Source of the DNA: an uncultured Sutterella sp. | GTDB taxonomy: Bacteria > Pseudomonadota > Gammaproteobacteria > Burkholderiales > Burkholderiaceae_F | Direction of reading: 5' to 3' | DNA length: 17,000 bases | Assembly (NCBI GenBank): GCA_900552915.1 | Contig: USBS01000029.1 | Location: 1-17,000 of the forward strand | Shown: positions 6,776-14,390 of the stretch, in pieces | How positions within the stretch are numbered: the first letter of the stretch is position 1 | How the letters are laid out: the number at the start of each line of letters is the position of its first letter | Translations under genes and position numbers: made by a program | The notes under the pieces: model-generated | Database searches by the model: none | What the model was told of the DNA's origin: nothing | What the model saw: only the letters and a program-made list of their open reading frames with translations

Positions 6776-6850
6776 GGCAGGGGTGGAAGGATTCGAACCT
6801 TCGCATACCGGAATCAAAATCCGGTGCCTTAACCGCTTGGCGACACCCCT
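6775..6850 (-). tRNA. tRNA-Gln (anticodon UUG)
   Basis: The 76-nt cloverleaf can be folded by hand. The acceptor AGGGGTG pairs with CACCCCT, with discriminator G and an encoded CCA. The D arm is GCCAAGCGGTTAAGGC, the anticodon stem CCGGA/TCCGG encloses the loop TTTTGAT with anticodon TTG, and the T arm is GAAGG-TTCGAAT-CCTTC. The anticodon reads CAA and, by wobble, CAG. It starts 19 nt after the ispE stop, so it is probably cut out of the lolB-ispE transcript. No other tRNA is present. Confidence 0.97.
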
Positions 6851-6869
6851 GTCCGTATGGATCTCTTCA

Positions 6870-7730
6870 TCAGCTTGACAGAGCAGCGAAGTTCGGATGC
6901 TTGCCCAAAATCTTCGCAACGTACCCGTGCATAGTCGGTGCAATACCGTCCAAAGCTCTTTGAGCGGATCGTTCGTCGGCAAAAAGTGCGAACACCGCAG
7001 AGCCCGAACCCGTCATGCGCGCATTAGGGCCGATCAGGTCGAGAGCCTGTTGAATTTCGGGATTGATCCGTACCGCAACCGGCTGCAGGTCATTGCGTCC
7101 GGGCAACTGCGGCCAACAACTGCTGAGTTGCTGAGAAAGAGACGAAATTTTCAAGGATTTCGTGTCTCTTGTCAAGGCAGGGTCCCGAAAGATCAATGCG
7201 GTAGACGTGGGCTTGCTGGGCATCAGAACCGCAGCCCAGGCTTCGGGCACCGCAACGGGAGCAAGCATGTCTCCGGTGCTTTGCGCAAAGGCATTTTGTC
7301 CGAAGATGAAAAAGGGTACATCGGCACCCAAGGTGTTACCGAGGGCCTGAAGCTTTTCCTGCGGCCAGTCAAGTTTCCAAAGCTTGTTGAGTCCCATCAG
7401 TACGGTGGCGCAGTCGCTTGATCCGCCGCCCATGCCGGCGCCGGCGGGAATGCGTTTTTTGACCTGGATGCGGCAGCCGAGTGCGGTGCCGCTTGCTTTT
7501 TGCAGTGCAAGGGCGGCCCTTACGCACAAATCCTCGTTCGGATCGCCCACCACATCCCCCGTGCGGGTGATAGCTCCAGTTTCGTCAAGTTCAAGCGTTA
7601 CGTCATCGACAAGATCAATCAAGACGAAAACGGATTCGAGCAGGTGCATGCCGTCGTTGCGTCGGCCGATCACGTGCAGAAACAGGTTCAGCTTGGCGGG
7701 AGCCGAAAGTTCAAGGCGCGATGCGGACAT
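6870..7730 (-). CDS. ispE: 4-diphosphocytidyl-2-C-methyl-D-erythritol kinase
   Basis: IspE phosphorylates CDP-methylerythritol with ATP, the fourth step of the MEP isoprenoid pathway. The 286-residue protein is a GHMP kinase: APAKLNLFLHVIGRR (10-24) holds the catalytic Lys13, the glycine-rich ATP loop PAGAGMGGGSSD is at 95-106, and GADVPFF (135-141) contains the catalytic Asp137. The C-terminal GHMP motif MTGSGSAVFALF is near residue 250. The ATG at 7730 was chosen because the 39-residue open extension runs back through the lolB end. Only 2 nt separate the lolB stop from this start and no Shine-Dalgarno site is evident, so translation is probably coupled to lolB. Length matches the family (E. 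coli 283). Confidence 0.97.
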   Translation of the reverse strand: MSASRLELSAPAKLNLFLHVIGRRNDGMHLLESVFVLIDLVDDVTLELDETGAITRTGDVVGDPNEDLCVRAALALQKASGTALGCRIQVKKRIPAGAGMGGGSSDCATVLMGLNKLWKLDWPQEKLQALGNTLGADVPFFIFGQNAFAQSTGDMLAPVAVPEAWAAVLMPSKPTSTALIFRDPALTRDTKSLKISSLSQQLSSCWPQLPGRNDLQPVAVRINPEIQQALDLIGPNARMTGSGSAVFALFADERSAQRALDGIAPTMHGYVAKILGKHPNFAALSS

Positions 7731-7732
7731 GA

Positions 7733-8266
7733 CTATTCGATGGATAAATTGACGGAAAGGGCTGCGTGTGAGGCGGTTTCCGGGTGCGAGACGGTAAGCA
7801 GAGCCGGCGTGGAGTCGCTCTTGCGCCGTTTGACCGCTACAAACCATCCGGCCTGCTCAAAGCCGCCTTCGGTTGCTTGAAATTTTTCCCCGGACCATGG
7901 GTGCCCTGAGATCCAGGCCGAAAGCATGTCGACGGGTAGCGAAAAGCCAAGATGCTGCTGCATGAGCTCTTCGGCGCTTGAGGCGCGAATTTCGCCGTTT
8001 TCCCCCTTGTTTGGCCGCTCCAACAGGGCGCCTTCGGGCCCCGAAGTGATGCGGGCGAGGATTCCGTAAAGCGGCGTCATGAGCGTGAGCTCGGTTGTGC
8101 GGTCGGTCTGACTCAGGCGCCAACGGCCGGCGACATTCTCGGTTTTGCCTGAGCGTGTAGCCCGCAGCGAGAACCGTCCGGAACTCAAGTGCATTTCGGG
8201 CGTCGGAATGGCGGCGCAGCCCGTTAGAAATGCCGCGCAACAGGCAAACAGCAGGCGGCGCTTCAT
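7733..8266 (-). CDS. lolB: Outer membrane lipoprotein receptor LolB
   Basis: LolB takes lipoproteins from the periplasmic carrier LolA and inserts them into the outer membrane; it is itself an outer membrane lipoprotein. A short signal peptide ends in the lipobox LTGC, with lipidated Cys17, followed by Ala18 and so no inner-membrane retention Asp. FSLRATRSGKTENVAGRWRL (32-51) and TELTLMTPLYGILARI match the beginning of the LolB beta-barrel fold. At 177 residues it is slightly shorter than E. coli LolB (207 with signal). Its ATG overlaps the stop of the upstream TPR gene in an ATGA (8266-8263), showing translational coupling; a GAGGT site lies within the end of that gene. LolB is divergent in sequence, so the order TPR-lolB-ispE is important supporting evidence. 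Confidence 0.9.
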   Translation of the reverse strand: MKRRLLFACCAAFLTGCAAIPTPEMHLSSGRFSLRATRSGKTENVAGRWRLSQTDRTTELTLMTPLYGILARITSGPEGALLERPNKGENGEIRASSAEELMQQHLGFSLPVDMLSAWISGHPWSGEKFQATEGGFEQAGWFVAVKRRKSDSTPALLTVSHPETASHAALSVNLSIE

Positions 8267-9984
8267 TTTGCGGGACCTCGATGCGCGCGCAGCTCCTTGG
8301 CTTTGGCGTTGTTGGGTTCGCCTTCAAGAACGGATGCAATGTAGCTGTCGGCTTCGACGGATTTGCCGAGTACATAAAGGATTTCGGCCAGATGCAAGGC
8401 GATGTCCGTGTCGCCCGGTTGGGCGTATTGCGCTTTGCGAATCAATTCCTCGGCTTCCTTAAGGCGTCCCTGTCGGTAACGCAGCCAACCGAGCGAATCG
8501 GTGATGAAGGCGTCCTTGCCTTGGCTCAGTTCCATGGCCTTGAGCAGGTACGTTTCGGCTTTATCCAGATGCAGGCCGCGGTCGACCCACAGATAGCCTA
8601 AAGAGTTCCAGCCTGCGGGGTTGTCGGGATTGTCCTTGATGAACCGATCGAACAGTTTTTCGGCATCGGCCAATCGATCCTGTTGCGAAGCCATGATAGC
8701 GGTCTTGTAGAGCAGGTCGGGATTCTTGGGCCCCGATTCAAGCGCTTCGATCAGAACATCAATGGCAGAGTTGATTTTCTCGGACTTGAGCAATAGGTCG
8801 GCACAGGCAACATCGAAGCTCATCTTGCGTTTGTCGTCTTTGGTGCGAATGCTGCGCAACACCTTGCAAGCTCCGTCGATGCTGCCGCTTTCTGCCAATA
8901 GCTCGGCTTGCTTGATGCGAGCGGCTTCGTATTTCTCGCCGCCCTCGACGCGGTCGAGCCATTCGATAGCCTGCTTCTTATTACCTAAAGCAAGCTCCAC
9001 CATGCCTAAGCGTACATAACCGGTATCGGGCAGTAGAGCCGTCTTTTCTGCTTTGGAAAGAAGCACCAGATAGCGTTTGTAGTAGAGCTTCGCACGCTCA
9101 TAAAGATGCCCTTCTTCGGCAATCATTCCGAGAAGCATCATGCTGTGGGCGTCGTCGCGATGCCCCTGCTCGAGACGCTTGAGCTGTGGCTCGAGTGTTT
9201 CGGTACTGCCGGTGCGCAGCAGCGACTTGGCGTAGGCAAGTCGCAGTTCAAAAGAATCCGGATGGCGTTTGAGATAGTCCTGCAGGCGATTCATCGCCTT
9301 TTTGGGATCCGCCCGAAATTCTGCGTCGATCCCCTTCATGATTACGTGCGGGCTGTCGGGTGTCAGATCCATGGCCTTGGAGGCGTGCTGCGCCGCCTCG
9401 GGCGTCATGCGAGCGCGCGAAGCCAGCTCCGAAAGCACCAACTGGGCGCGTACATCATCCTTCAGGAATTCGGCAGCTTTGACAAAGGTGCGGTAGAACT
9501 TATCCTTTTCCGGAGCAACCTGCTGCATGCCGCCGAGTTCGTCCAAAGCGCCTGCCGGATCGCCGGCAGCCGCAACGAGTTCGCCGATCAGTGCACCCGC
9601 TTCGTCGTACTTGCCTTCGCTGAACAATTTTTCGGCTTTTCCAAGACGTATCTGGCGATTGTTGGGATCAAGCTCCGTCCAGATTTTGAGGGCTTGCTCG
9701 GCGGCTTGGGTATTGGAGGCCTCTTCAGCGATATCGAACGCACGGCCGGCGGCAGGAGCACAACGCCCTTTTTGCGCGGCTGTCAGAAATGACTTCCAGG
9801 CAAGCTCGGCATCGCCCGACTGTACGGCGAACTCACCCACCAATAGGTTGCGGATGATTTCGGCGTCCTGTGATGTCTTAACCGCGGCGGCATTGTCGGC
9901 GGCCAGAGGCGAAGCGGCATGGACGGCGACGAGGCCGACGGCGGCGCCGAGGAGAAGGCTGAGCGTAGTGCGTGTGGCGGACAT
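8263..9984 (-). CDS. Exported tetratricopeptide-repeat protein upstream of lolB
   Basis: A 573-residue protein with a Sec signal peptide (MSATRTTLSLLLGAAVGLVAVHA, about 1-23) and no lipobox cysteine, so it is probably periplasmic or surface-associated. The mature part is almost all helical. TPR units are clearest at about 424-570 (for example DRLADAEKLFDRFIKDNPDN, GWNSLGYLWVDRG, LGWLRYRQGRLKEAEELI), and weaker repeats cover the middle. No enzyme motif is visible. TPR proteins directly upstream of lolB are common in betaproteobacteria and presumably act as envelope scaffolds, but their exact role is unknown to me. The ATG at 9984 was chosen because the signal peptide starts there; the open extension to 10107 has no domain. 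The Shine-Dalgarno site is poor. It forms an operon with lolB and ispE. Confidence 0.88.
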   Translation of the reverse strand: MSATRTTLSLLLGAAVGLVAVHAASPLAADNAAAVKTSQDAEIIRNLLVGEFAVQSGDAELAWKSFLTAAQKGRCAPAAGRAFDIAEEASNTQAAEQALKIWTELDPNNRQIRLGKAEKLFSEGKYDEAGALIGELVAAAGDPAGALDELGGMQQVAPEKDKFYRTFVKAAEFLKDDVRAQLVLSELASRARMTPEAAQHASKAMDLTPDSPHVIMKGIDAEFRADPKKAMNRLQDYLKRHPDSFELRLAYAKSLLRTGSTETLEPQLKRLEQGHRDDAHSMMLLGMIAEEGHLYERAKLYYKRYLVLLSKAEKTALLPDTGYVRLGMVELALGNKKQAIEWLDRVEGGEKYEAARIKQAELLAESGSIDGACKVLRSIRTKDDKRKMSFDVACADLLLKSEKINSAIDVLIEALESGPKNPDLLYKTAIMASQQDRLADAEKLFDRFIKDNPDNPAGWNSLGYLWVDRGLHLDKAETYLLKAMELSQGKDAFITDSLGWLRYRQGRLKEAEELIRKAQYAQPGDTDIALHLAEILYVLGKSVEADSYIASVLEGEPNNAKAKELRAHRGPAK

Positions 9985-10027
9985 GCGTTTGTAGGATCGG
10001 AATCCATGGGATTGAATCGGATCGAAA

Positions 10028-10033
10028 AGTATA
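10028..10033 (-). promoter_or_regulatory. Candidate -10 box for the TPR-lolB-ispE-tRNA operon
   Basis: The minus strand reads TATACT here (5 of 6 to TATAAT), about 45 nt upstream of the TPR start. No good -35 is found 16-18 nt upstream. An imperfect hairpin around AATCC-ATG-GGATT (about 9997-10013) would lie in the leader. Confidence 0.4.
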
Positions 10034-10073
10034 GCGGCCCGCGGCGGGATTCTCCTTAATTTTGCCGCTTGCT

Positions 10074-10082
10074 TGTTACAAT
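10074..10082 (+). promoter_or_regulatory. Candidate extended -10 promoter for the acyltransferase-dapF-rlmI genes
   Basis: TG-T-TACAAT is an extended -10 element with a 5-of-6 hexamer, 30 nt before the ATG at 10113. It lies back to back with the leftward -10 at 10028-10033 in the divergent spacer. A strong -35 is not seen, which extended -10 promoters often lack. Confidence 0.5.
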
Positions 10083-10112
10083 CTCGAAGCTCATACAGGA
10101 TATCCACGCTAC

Positions 10113-11003
10113 ATGTTTTTTGATCTACTTTCGCGGTTCTGGATTGCCGTCGTCAAAAGTCTGCGCCGCGTGCCGGTTCGCGGCCGTGCGGCCATGGCGG
10201 GCGTTTTGGCGTTCCTTTTCTGGATTGCGATCCCTGCCCGGCGGCGCGTAACACTTACAAACTTGAGACTTTGCTTTCCGGAAAAGAGCGAGTCCGAACG
10301 CAGGGAAATTGCAAGGAGTTTTTACAGAAAACTCATGCGGGCGGCACTGGATCACGGCGTGCTCTGGAGCGGTACCCGAGACGAGGTGGCCGAAATGGTG
10401 CGGTTCGAGGGAGTGGAAAACATCACCGAAACGGTTGCCCGAGGCGAACGCCTGATTGTGATCGCGCCGCATTTCGTCGGGCTCGATGCAGCAGGGATCG
10501 GACTGAATCTCCACGTTCGCGGTTGTTCCCTTTATCAGAGACAAGCCAATCCGGCGTGGGACCAAGCGGCACTGGCCGGCCGCCTGCGTTTTGCAGATCC
10601 GGAGCTCATCGCAAAAGACGGCCGGCATGACCTTAAGGCTGTGATTCGCGCCATGAAGAAAGGGTTGCCCTTTTACTATCTTCCCGATATGGACCACGGT
10701 CGAAAAAATTCGATTTTTATTCCGTTTTTTGGTGTGCCGGCTGCAACGATTCCTATGGCAGGGAGGCTTGCAAAGCTCACACAGGCCAAGGTCTGCCTGT
10801 GCATTGCCGAAATGACCGAGGCAGGCTACACGGTGCATGTTTCACCTGTTTGGGAAAACTATCCGACAGGAGATGTGGAAGACGACACCCGCCGCATCAC
10901 GGCCGAACTGGAATCCTGGATTTTGAAGCTGCCCGATCAGTACTTATGGTCGCATCGTCGCTTCAAGACGCGCCCCGAGGGCGAACCTTCCGTATACGAC
11001 TGA
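10113..11003 (+). CDS. lpxL: Lipid A biosynthesis acyltransferase (LpxL/HtrB family)
   Basis: This 296-residue inner-membrane enzyme family adds a secondary acyl chain to lipid A. A hydrophobic N-terminal segment (about 27-41) follows the amphipathic start, as in LpxL. The catalytic motif H-X4-D is in APHFVGLDAAG (His120, Asp125). The second family block is YYLPDMDHGRKNSIFIPFFG (188-207, with DMDHG where DxDxG is usual), followed by PAATIPMAGRLAKLTQAKV. The ATG at 10113 was chosen over an upstream TTG; an AGGA lies at 10097-10100, somewhat far away. dapF follows after 10 nt, a linkage common in Burkholderiales. Whether it transfers laurate, myristate or another chain, and so LpxL versus LpxM, cannot be read from the sequence. 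Confidence 0.9.
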   Translation: MFFDLLSRFWIAVVKSLRRVPVRGRAAMAGVLAFLFWIAIPARRRVTLTNLRLCFPEKSESERREIARSFYRKLMRAALDHGVLWSGTRDEVAEMVRFEGVENITETVARGERLIVIAPHFVGLDAAGIGLNLHVRGCSLYQRQANPAWDQAALAGRLRFADPELIAKDGRHDLKAVIRAMKKGLPFYYLPDMDHGRKNSIFIPFFGVPAATIPMAGRLAKLTQAKVCLCIAEMTEAGYTVHVSPVWENYPTGDVEDDTRRITAELESWILKLPDQYLWSHRRFKTRPEGEPSVYD

Positions 11004-11013
11004 GCGAAAATAT

Positions 11014-11904
11014 ATGCGATTTTCCAAAATGCACGGCGCCGGCAACGACTTCATTATGGTTGACGCCACAGAGCGACCGTTCGATTTGTCGGCCGAGCGC
11101 ATCCGCGCGCTCTGCGATCGCCGTTACGGCGTGGGCTGCGATCAGCTCCTCGTAGTGGAAAAAAGCGAACTCGCAGGGGTGGACTTCAAATATCGGATTT
11201 TTAACTGCAGCGGCGGCGAGGTCGAAATGTGCGGCAACGGCGCACGCTGCTTTGCGGTATTTGTTCGTGAAAGAGGGCTTACCGACAAACGCACGATCGC
11301 TTGCGAAACCGTCAAGGGCATTATTCGACCTCATGTCGAAGACGACGGGACTGTGACCGTTGATATGGGGGCTCCGCGGTTTTTGCCGCAGGATGTGGGA
11401 TTGATTGCCGACGCGATCGAAACGCGGCGAGAAGGCGGCGATGTGCTCTACGGTGTCTCGGCCGGCGGAGAGAAAAACTGGTTTAGCATCGTTTCGATGG
11501 GAAATCCCCATGCAGTACTCACGGTTGACAACATCCGAACCGACTTTGTGAGCGCTGTGGGCTCCGCATTGCAAACGACTCCTGTTTTTGCGCATCAGGT
11601 CAACGCGGGTTTTCTGCAGGTGTTGAGTTCTCGCGAAGTCAACCTGCGCGTCTACGAGCGCGGTGCGGGAGAAACACTTGCTTGCGGCACGGGGGCATGT
11701 GCGGCCGTTGTGGCGGGCATCCGACGCGGATTGCTTTCCGAGGACGTGCTCGTTCATATGCGCGGCGGCGACATTCGCGTACGTTGGGCCGGCATCGGAG
11801 CCGACGGTACGCCTGCATCGGTATATCTGTCGGGGCCGGCAGTTACTGTTTTCGAAGGCGAGGTCGATCCGGACGCGATCGAACTGCCCGAAGTCAATTT
11901 CTAA
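11014..11904 (+). CDS. dapF: Diaminopimelate epimerase
   Basis: DapF interconverts LL- and meso-diaminopimelate, supplying lysine and peptidoglycan cross-links. The 296-residue protein starts with the family signature MRFSKMHGAGNDFIMVD. The two catalytic cysteines are Cys73 in EMCGNGARC and Cys224 in LACGTGAC. Substrate-binding residues are visible in MGNPHAV (162-168), QVNAGF (195-200) and YERGAGET (214-221). One small oddity is NCSGGE at 64-69 where most homologues read N-A-D-G-S-E; the key Asn is kept. It begins 10 nt after the acyltransferase stop and is probably co-transcribed with it and with rlmI, linking lipid A and cell-wall synthesis. Confidence 0.97.
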   Translation: MRFSKMHGAGNDFIMVDATERPFDLSAERIRALCDRRYGVGCDQLLVVEKSELAGVDFKYRIFNCSGGEVEMCGNGARCFAVFVRERGLTDKRTIACETVKGIIRPHVEDDGTVTVDMGAPRFLPQDVGLIADAIETRREGGDVLYGVSAGGEKNWFSIVSMGNPHAVLTVDNIRTDFVSAVGSALQTTPVFAHQVNAGFLQVLSSREVNLRVYERGAGETLACGTGACAAVVAGIRRGLLSEDVLVHMRGGDIRVRWAGIGADGTPASVYLSGPAVTVFEGEVDPDAIELPEVNF

Positions 11905-11938
11905 TCGTTTGCCCGGTCCGGGAAAACTGAGAGTCATC

Positions 11939-13144
11939 ATGCAAGACATTGTTTTAAAAAAGGGCAAGGAAAAAAGCCTGCTTCGTCGTCATCCTTGGGT
12001 ATACGACACAGCCATAGCTAAGGCCGGAAAGGCCGAGCCGGGTGAAATCGTTCGTGTTGTTTCGCACGACGGACGGGAACTGGGTTTCGGGGGGTGGTCT
12101 CCGGCTTCGACGCTTCGCGTGCGCATGTTTACGTACGCGGGAGAACCGGCTCCGCAACCGGGATTTCTCACCGAGCGCATTGAAAGGGCAGTAAGAGCTC
12201 GCGCGGCGCTTTTGAGTCGCACCAACGCGCGGCGCCTCGTGTTTGCCGAAGCCGACGGAATTCCGGGGCTTGTTGCCGATATGTACGGCGACTGGGTCGT
12301 GACTCAGTTTCAGAGTGCCGCCGCACAGGCCGCCAGCAAAGAAATTGTTGCGGCGCTTATGAAAGCAACCGGCGCCAAAGGCGTGTTCGATCGTTCGGAT
12401 GCGGCCACTCGCAAGCGCGAGGGGTTGACCGAGCACGTGGGCGTGCTCGCGGGTGAAGAGCCGCCTGAAATCATCGAAGTCGTCGAGGACGGGGTGAAGT
12501 ACGGAGTGGACGTGCGTGTCGGACACAAGACGGGCTTTTACGTCGATCAGCGTGAAAGTCGTTTAGCTGCGCAGAAAATTGCCCGAGCCTTTAGGCAAGA
12601 AACCGGACGCGGTCTGCGGGCTCTGAACTGCTTCTGCTACACGGGCGGCTTTTCGCTTGCTCTGGCCGCGGGCGGCGCTGAAGAAGTGGTGAGCGTCGAC
12701 TCGTCGGCCGAGGCTTTGGTTCGCGCACAGGCCAATGCCGAGCTCAACGGGTTTGCGTCCGACGTGTGCAAGTGGCGGCAGGCCGATGTGTTCGAATATC
12801 TGCGCAGTGCTCGCGAGGCGGGCGATACATACGATCTCATCATTCTGGACCCGCCCAAGTTTGCTTCAAGTCACTATCATGTCGACCGAGCCGCAAGAGC
12901 TTATAAGGACATCAATCTCAACGGTTTGCGCCTGTTGCGTGCCGGCGGCAGACTTTTGACGTTCTCGTGCTCGGGGGCCATCGATACGGATCTCTTTCAG
13001 AAGATCGTGGCAGGGGCCGTGATCGATGCACGGCGCGACGCTTGGGCGATCGAGCGTTTCGGCGCAGGGGCCGATCATCCGCTGATGATGACATTCCCCG
13101 AGGGGGAATACCTCAAGGGCTTGCACCTGAAGCTTTGCGACTGA
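11939..13144 (+). CDS. rlmI: 23S rRNA (cytosine-C5)-methyltransferase, RlmI family
   Basis: A 401-residue SAM-dependent methyltransferase; E. coli RlmI (396 residues) makes m5C1962 in 23S rRNA. An N-terminal PUA domain (about 1-75, KGKEKSLLRRHPWVYD, GGWSPASTLRVRM) is followed by the RlmI-specific central part (ADGIPGLVADMYGDW, 106-119; HKTGFYVDQRESR, 196-208). The Rossmann methyltransferase domain follows: NCFCYTGGFSLALAAGGA (230-247, SAM site), acidic VDSS (253-256), LDPPKFASS (303-311) and FSCSG (342-346). The ATG at 11939 was chosen because the longer open frame (from 11663) overlaps dapF in another frame. It is probably the last gene of its operon, since a terminator follows. The specific target C1962 is inferred from E. 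coli. Confidence 0.92.
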   Translation: MQDIVLKKGKEKSLLRRHPWVYDTAIAKAGKAEPGEIVRVVSHDGRELGFGGWSPASTLRVRMFTYAGEPAPQPGFLTERIERAVRARAALLSRTNARRLVFAEADGIPGLVADMYGDWVVTQFQSAAAQAASKEIVAALMKATGAKGVFDRSDAATRKREGLTEHVGVLAGEEPPEIIEVVEDGVKYGVDVRVGHKTGFYVDQRESRLAAQKIARAFRQETGRGLRALNCFCYTGGFSLALAAGGAEEVVSVDSSAEALVRAQANAELNGFASDVCKWRQADVFEYLRSAREAGDTYDLIILDPPKFASSHYHVDRAARAYKDINLNGLRLLRAGGRLLTFSCSGAIDTDLFQKIVAGAVIDARRDAWAIERFGAGADHPLMMTFPEGEYLKGLHLKLCD

Positions 13145-13162
13145 GAATTTGTTTCTGAGAAG

Positions 13163-13189
13163 GCGCCTTTCGCAAAGAAGGCGCTTTTT
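13163..13189 (+). terminator. Rho-independent terminator after rlmI
   Basis: GCGCCTT (13163-13169) pairs perfectly with AAGGCGC (13178-13184) around an 8-nt loop and is followed by TTTTT. It closes the acyltransferase-dapF-rlmI unit, 18 nt before the next start codon. Confidence 0.85.
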
Positions 13190-13207
13190 GCTTGAGATAG
13201 AGACGTT

Positions 13208-14212
13208 ATGACGGAAGATTTTGATCCCATGGCAGAGCCGGATATTTCGGTGACTGTTCTTACCGGTTTTTTGGGCGCCGGCAAAACGACGCTTCTGAAT
13301 CGCATCCTGAAGGAAAATCACGGCCGCAAGATTGCCGTGATTGAAAACGAACTCGGAGAACAGACGATCGACAACGATTTGCTGGTGCAGGACGGTGCCG
13401 AGCAGATCGTGACGATGAACAACGGGTGCATCTGCTGCACGATTCGCGGAGACTTGTCGCGAGTGCTCACCAATCTGCGCATTCAGCGAGACAAAGGCGA
13501 GATCGATTTCGATCATGTCGTTATCGAAACGACGGGCGTAGCCAATCCCGGACCCGTTTGCCAAACATTTTTCATGGATGACGCCGTAGCGGCGTTCTTC
13601 CGGCTCGACGGCGTGGTGACGCTCGTCGACGCCAAGCATGCCGATGAAACCTTGGCCAAGGAAGAAGTTGCCTTCGATCAGATCGCCTTTGCCGATCGGA
13701 TATTCATTTCCAAGGCCGACTTGGTGACGCCCGAACAATTGGCCGCTTTAAAGGAGCGTCTGATTGCGATCAATCCGCGTGCTCCCATCGAAGTAGCCGA
13801 TATGGGCAATGTGCCGATTGATAAGGTCGTCGACATCTACGGCTTCAACATGAACGATATTCTTGATGTGGATCCGACCTTTTTGACGGGGGCTCACAAG
13901 CATCATCACGGTGACGATGTGGCGGCGTTCGTGTTTACGGCCGACAAGCCTTTTGATGCGCCGCGCTTTGAGCAGTATCTGCAGAGTCTGGTGGCTGTTT
14001 ACGGACCCGATATGCTGCGCTACAAAGGCGTGCTTTACTTGAAAGGAACCGACCGACGCTGTGTGGTTCAGGGCGTACACATGGTGTTTGGGGCGGATGT
14101 GCTCGGGCCCTGGGGCGACACAAAGCCTGAAACGAAGTTTGTGATTATCGGCCGCAAACTGCCTAAGGAGGCGATCCTGAAGGGGTTTGAGTCGTGTTTG
14201 ACTGAACCCTGA
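13208..14212 (+). CDS. COG0523 (CobW/YjiA-type) metal-linked GTPase
   Basis: A 334-residue G3E GTPase. Walker A GFLGAGKTT is at 20-28, the Mg/switch region IENELGE at 45-51, and the family metal-binding C-x-C-C motif is NGCICCTIRGDL (72-83; Cys74, Cys76, Cys77). ETTG is at 107-110 and the base-recognition loop is SKAD (168-171). A histidine cluster HKHHH (230-234) precedes the C-terminal CobW domain (about 238-330). Members deliver or sense zinc, cobalt or other metals; zinc is the commonest for this type. dksA follows on the same strand. I see no Zur box upstream. The start at 13208 has a weak GAGA site; Met8 is possible. Family is certain, the metal and client are not. Confidence 0.93.
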   Translation: MTEDFDPMAEPDISVTVLTGFLGAGKTTLLNRILKENHGRKIAVIENELGEQTIDNDLLVQDGAEQIVTMNNGCICCTIRGDLSRVLTNLRIQRDKGEIDFDHVVIETTGVANPGPVCQTFFMDDAVAAFFRLDGVVTLVDAKHADETLAKEEVAFDQIAFADRIFISKADLVTPEQLAALKERLIAINPRAPIEVADMGNVPIDKVVDIYGFNMNDILDVDPTFLTGAHKHHHGDDVAAFVFTADKPFDAPRFEQYLQSLVAVYGPDMLRYKGVLYLKGTDRRCVVQGVHMVFGADVLGPWGDTKPETKFVIIGRKLPKEAILKGFESCLTEP

Positions 14213-14239
14213 TTCGAAATCCGTTACAAGAAGGAACGG

Positions 14240-14276
14240 ACAAAAGTGCAAAGCCTTCAAGCTTTTGTGCTATTGT
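14240..14276 (+). promoter_or_regulatory. Inverted repeat and possible extended -10 upstream of dksA
   Basis: ACAAAAG (14240-14246) and CTTTTGT (14262-14268) form a perfect 7-bp inverted repeat whose right arm abuts TG-C-TATTGT (14268-14276), a weak extended -10. A second small hairpin, TCCGTT/AACGGA, lies at 14220-14240. The remainder of the 178-nt gap before dksA shows nothing else. Confidence 0.3.
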
Positions 14277-14390
14277 GTGCGACTTCAAAAAAGCCTCGGC
14301 ATTTGTCGGGTGGCGTGAAAGGCGGCCGGATCTGAAATGAATCTGCCGCAGCTCGGCAAATACGGATACTTGTGTGATCAGAAGACTTTT

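Noticed and set aside
5813..6832. 339-codon plus-strand open frame opposite prs, running into the tRNA
   Set aside because: It crosses the prs gene, its leader and the tRNA gene, which a real protein gene would not do; no domain seen.
11914..11926. Palindrome CCCGG-T-CCGGG between dapF and rlmI
   Set aside because: A one-base centre cannot form a hairpin loop without opening the stem and no T-run follows; treated as chance GC-rich symmetry.
10963..11967. 334-codon minus-strand open frame opposite dapF
   Set aside because: Antisense shadow of dapF codon bias; no motif and no ribosome-binding site, while dapF has all catalytic residues.
12866..13738. 290-codon minus-strand open frame across rlmI, its terminator and the GTPase gene
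   Set aside because: It reads through a terminator and two well-supported genes in antisense, with no family resemblance.
14337..14390. Upstream ATG for dksA adding 18 residues
   Set aside because: The residues are not like DksA N-termini and family length fits the start at 14391; kept only as an alternative.
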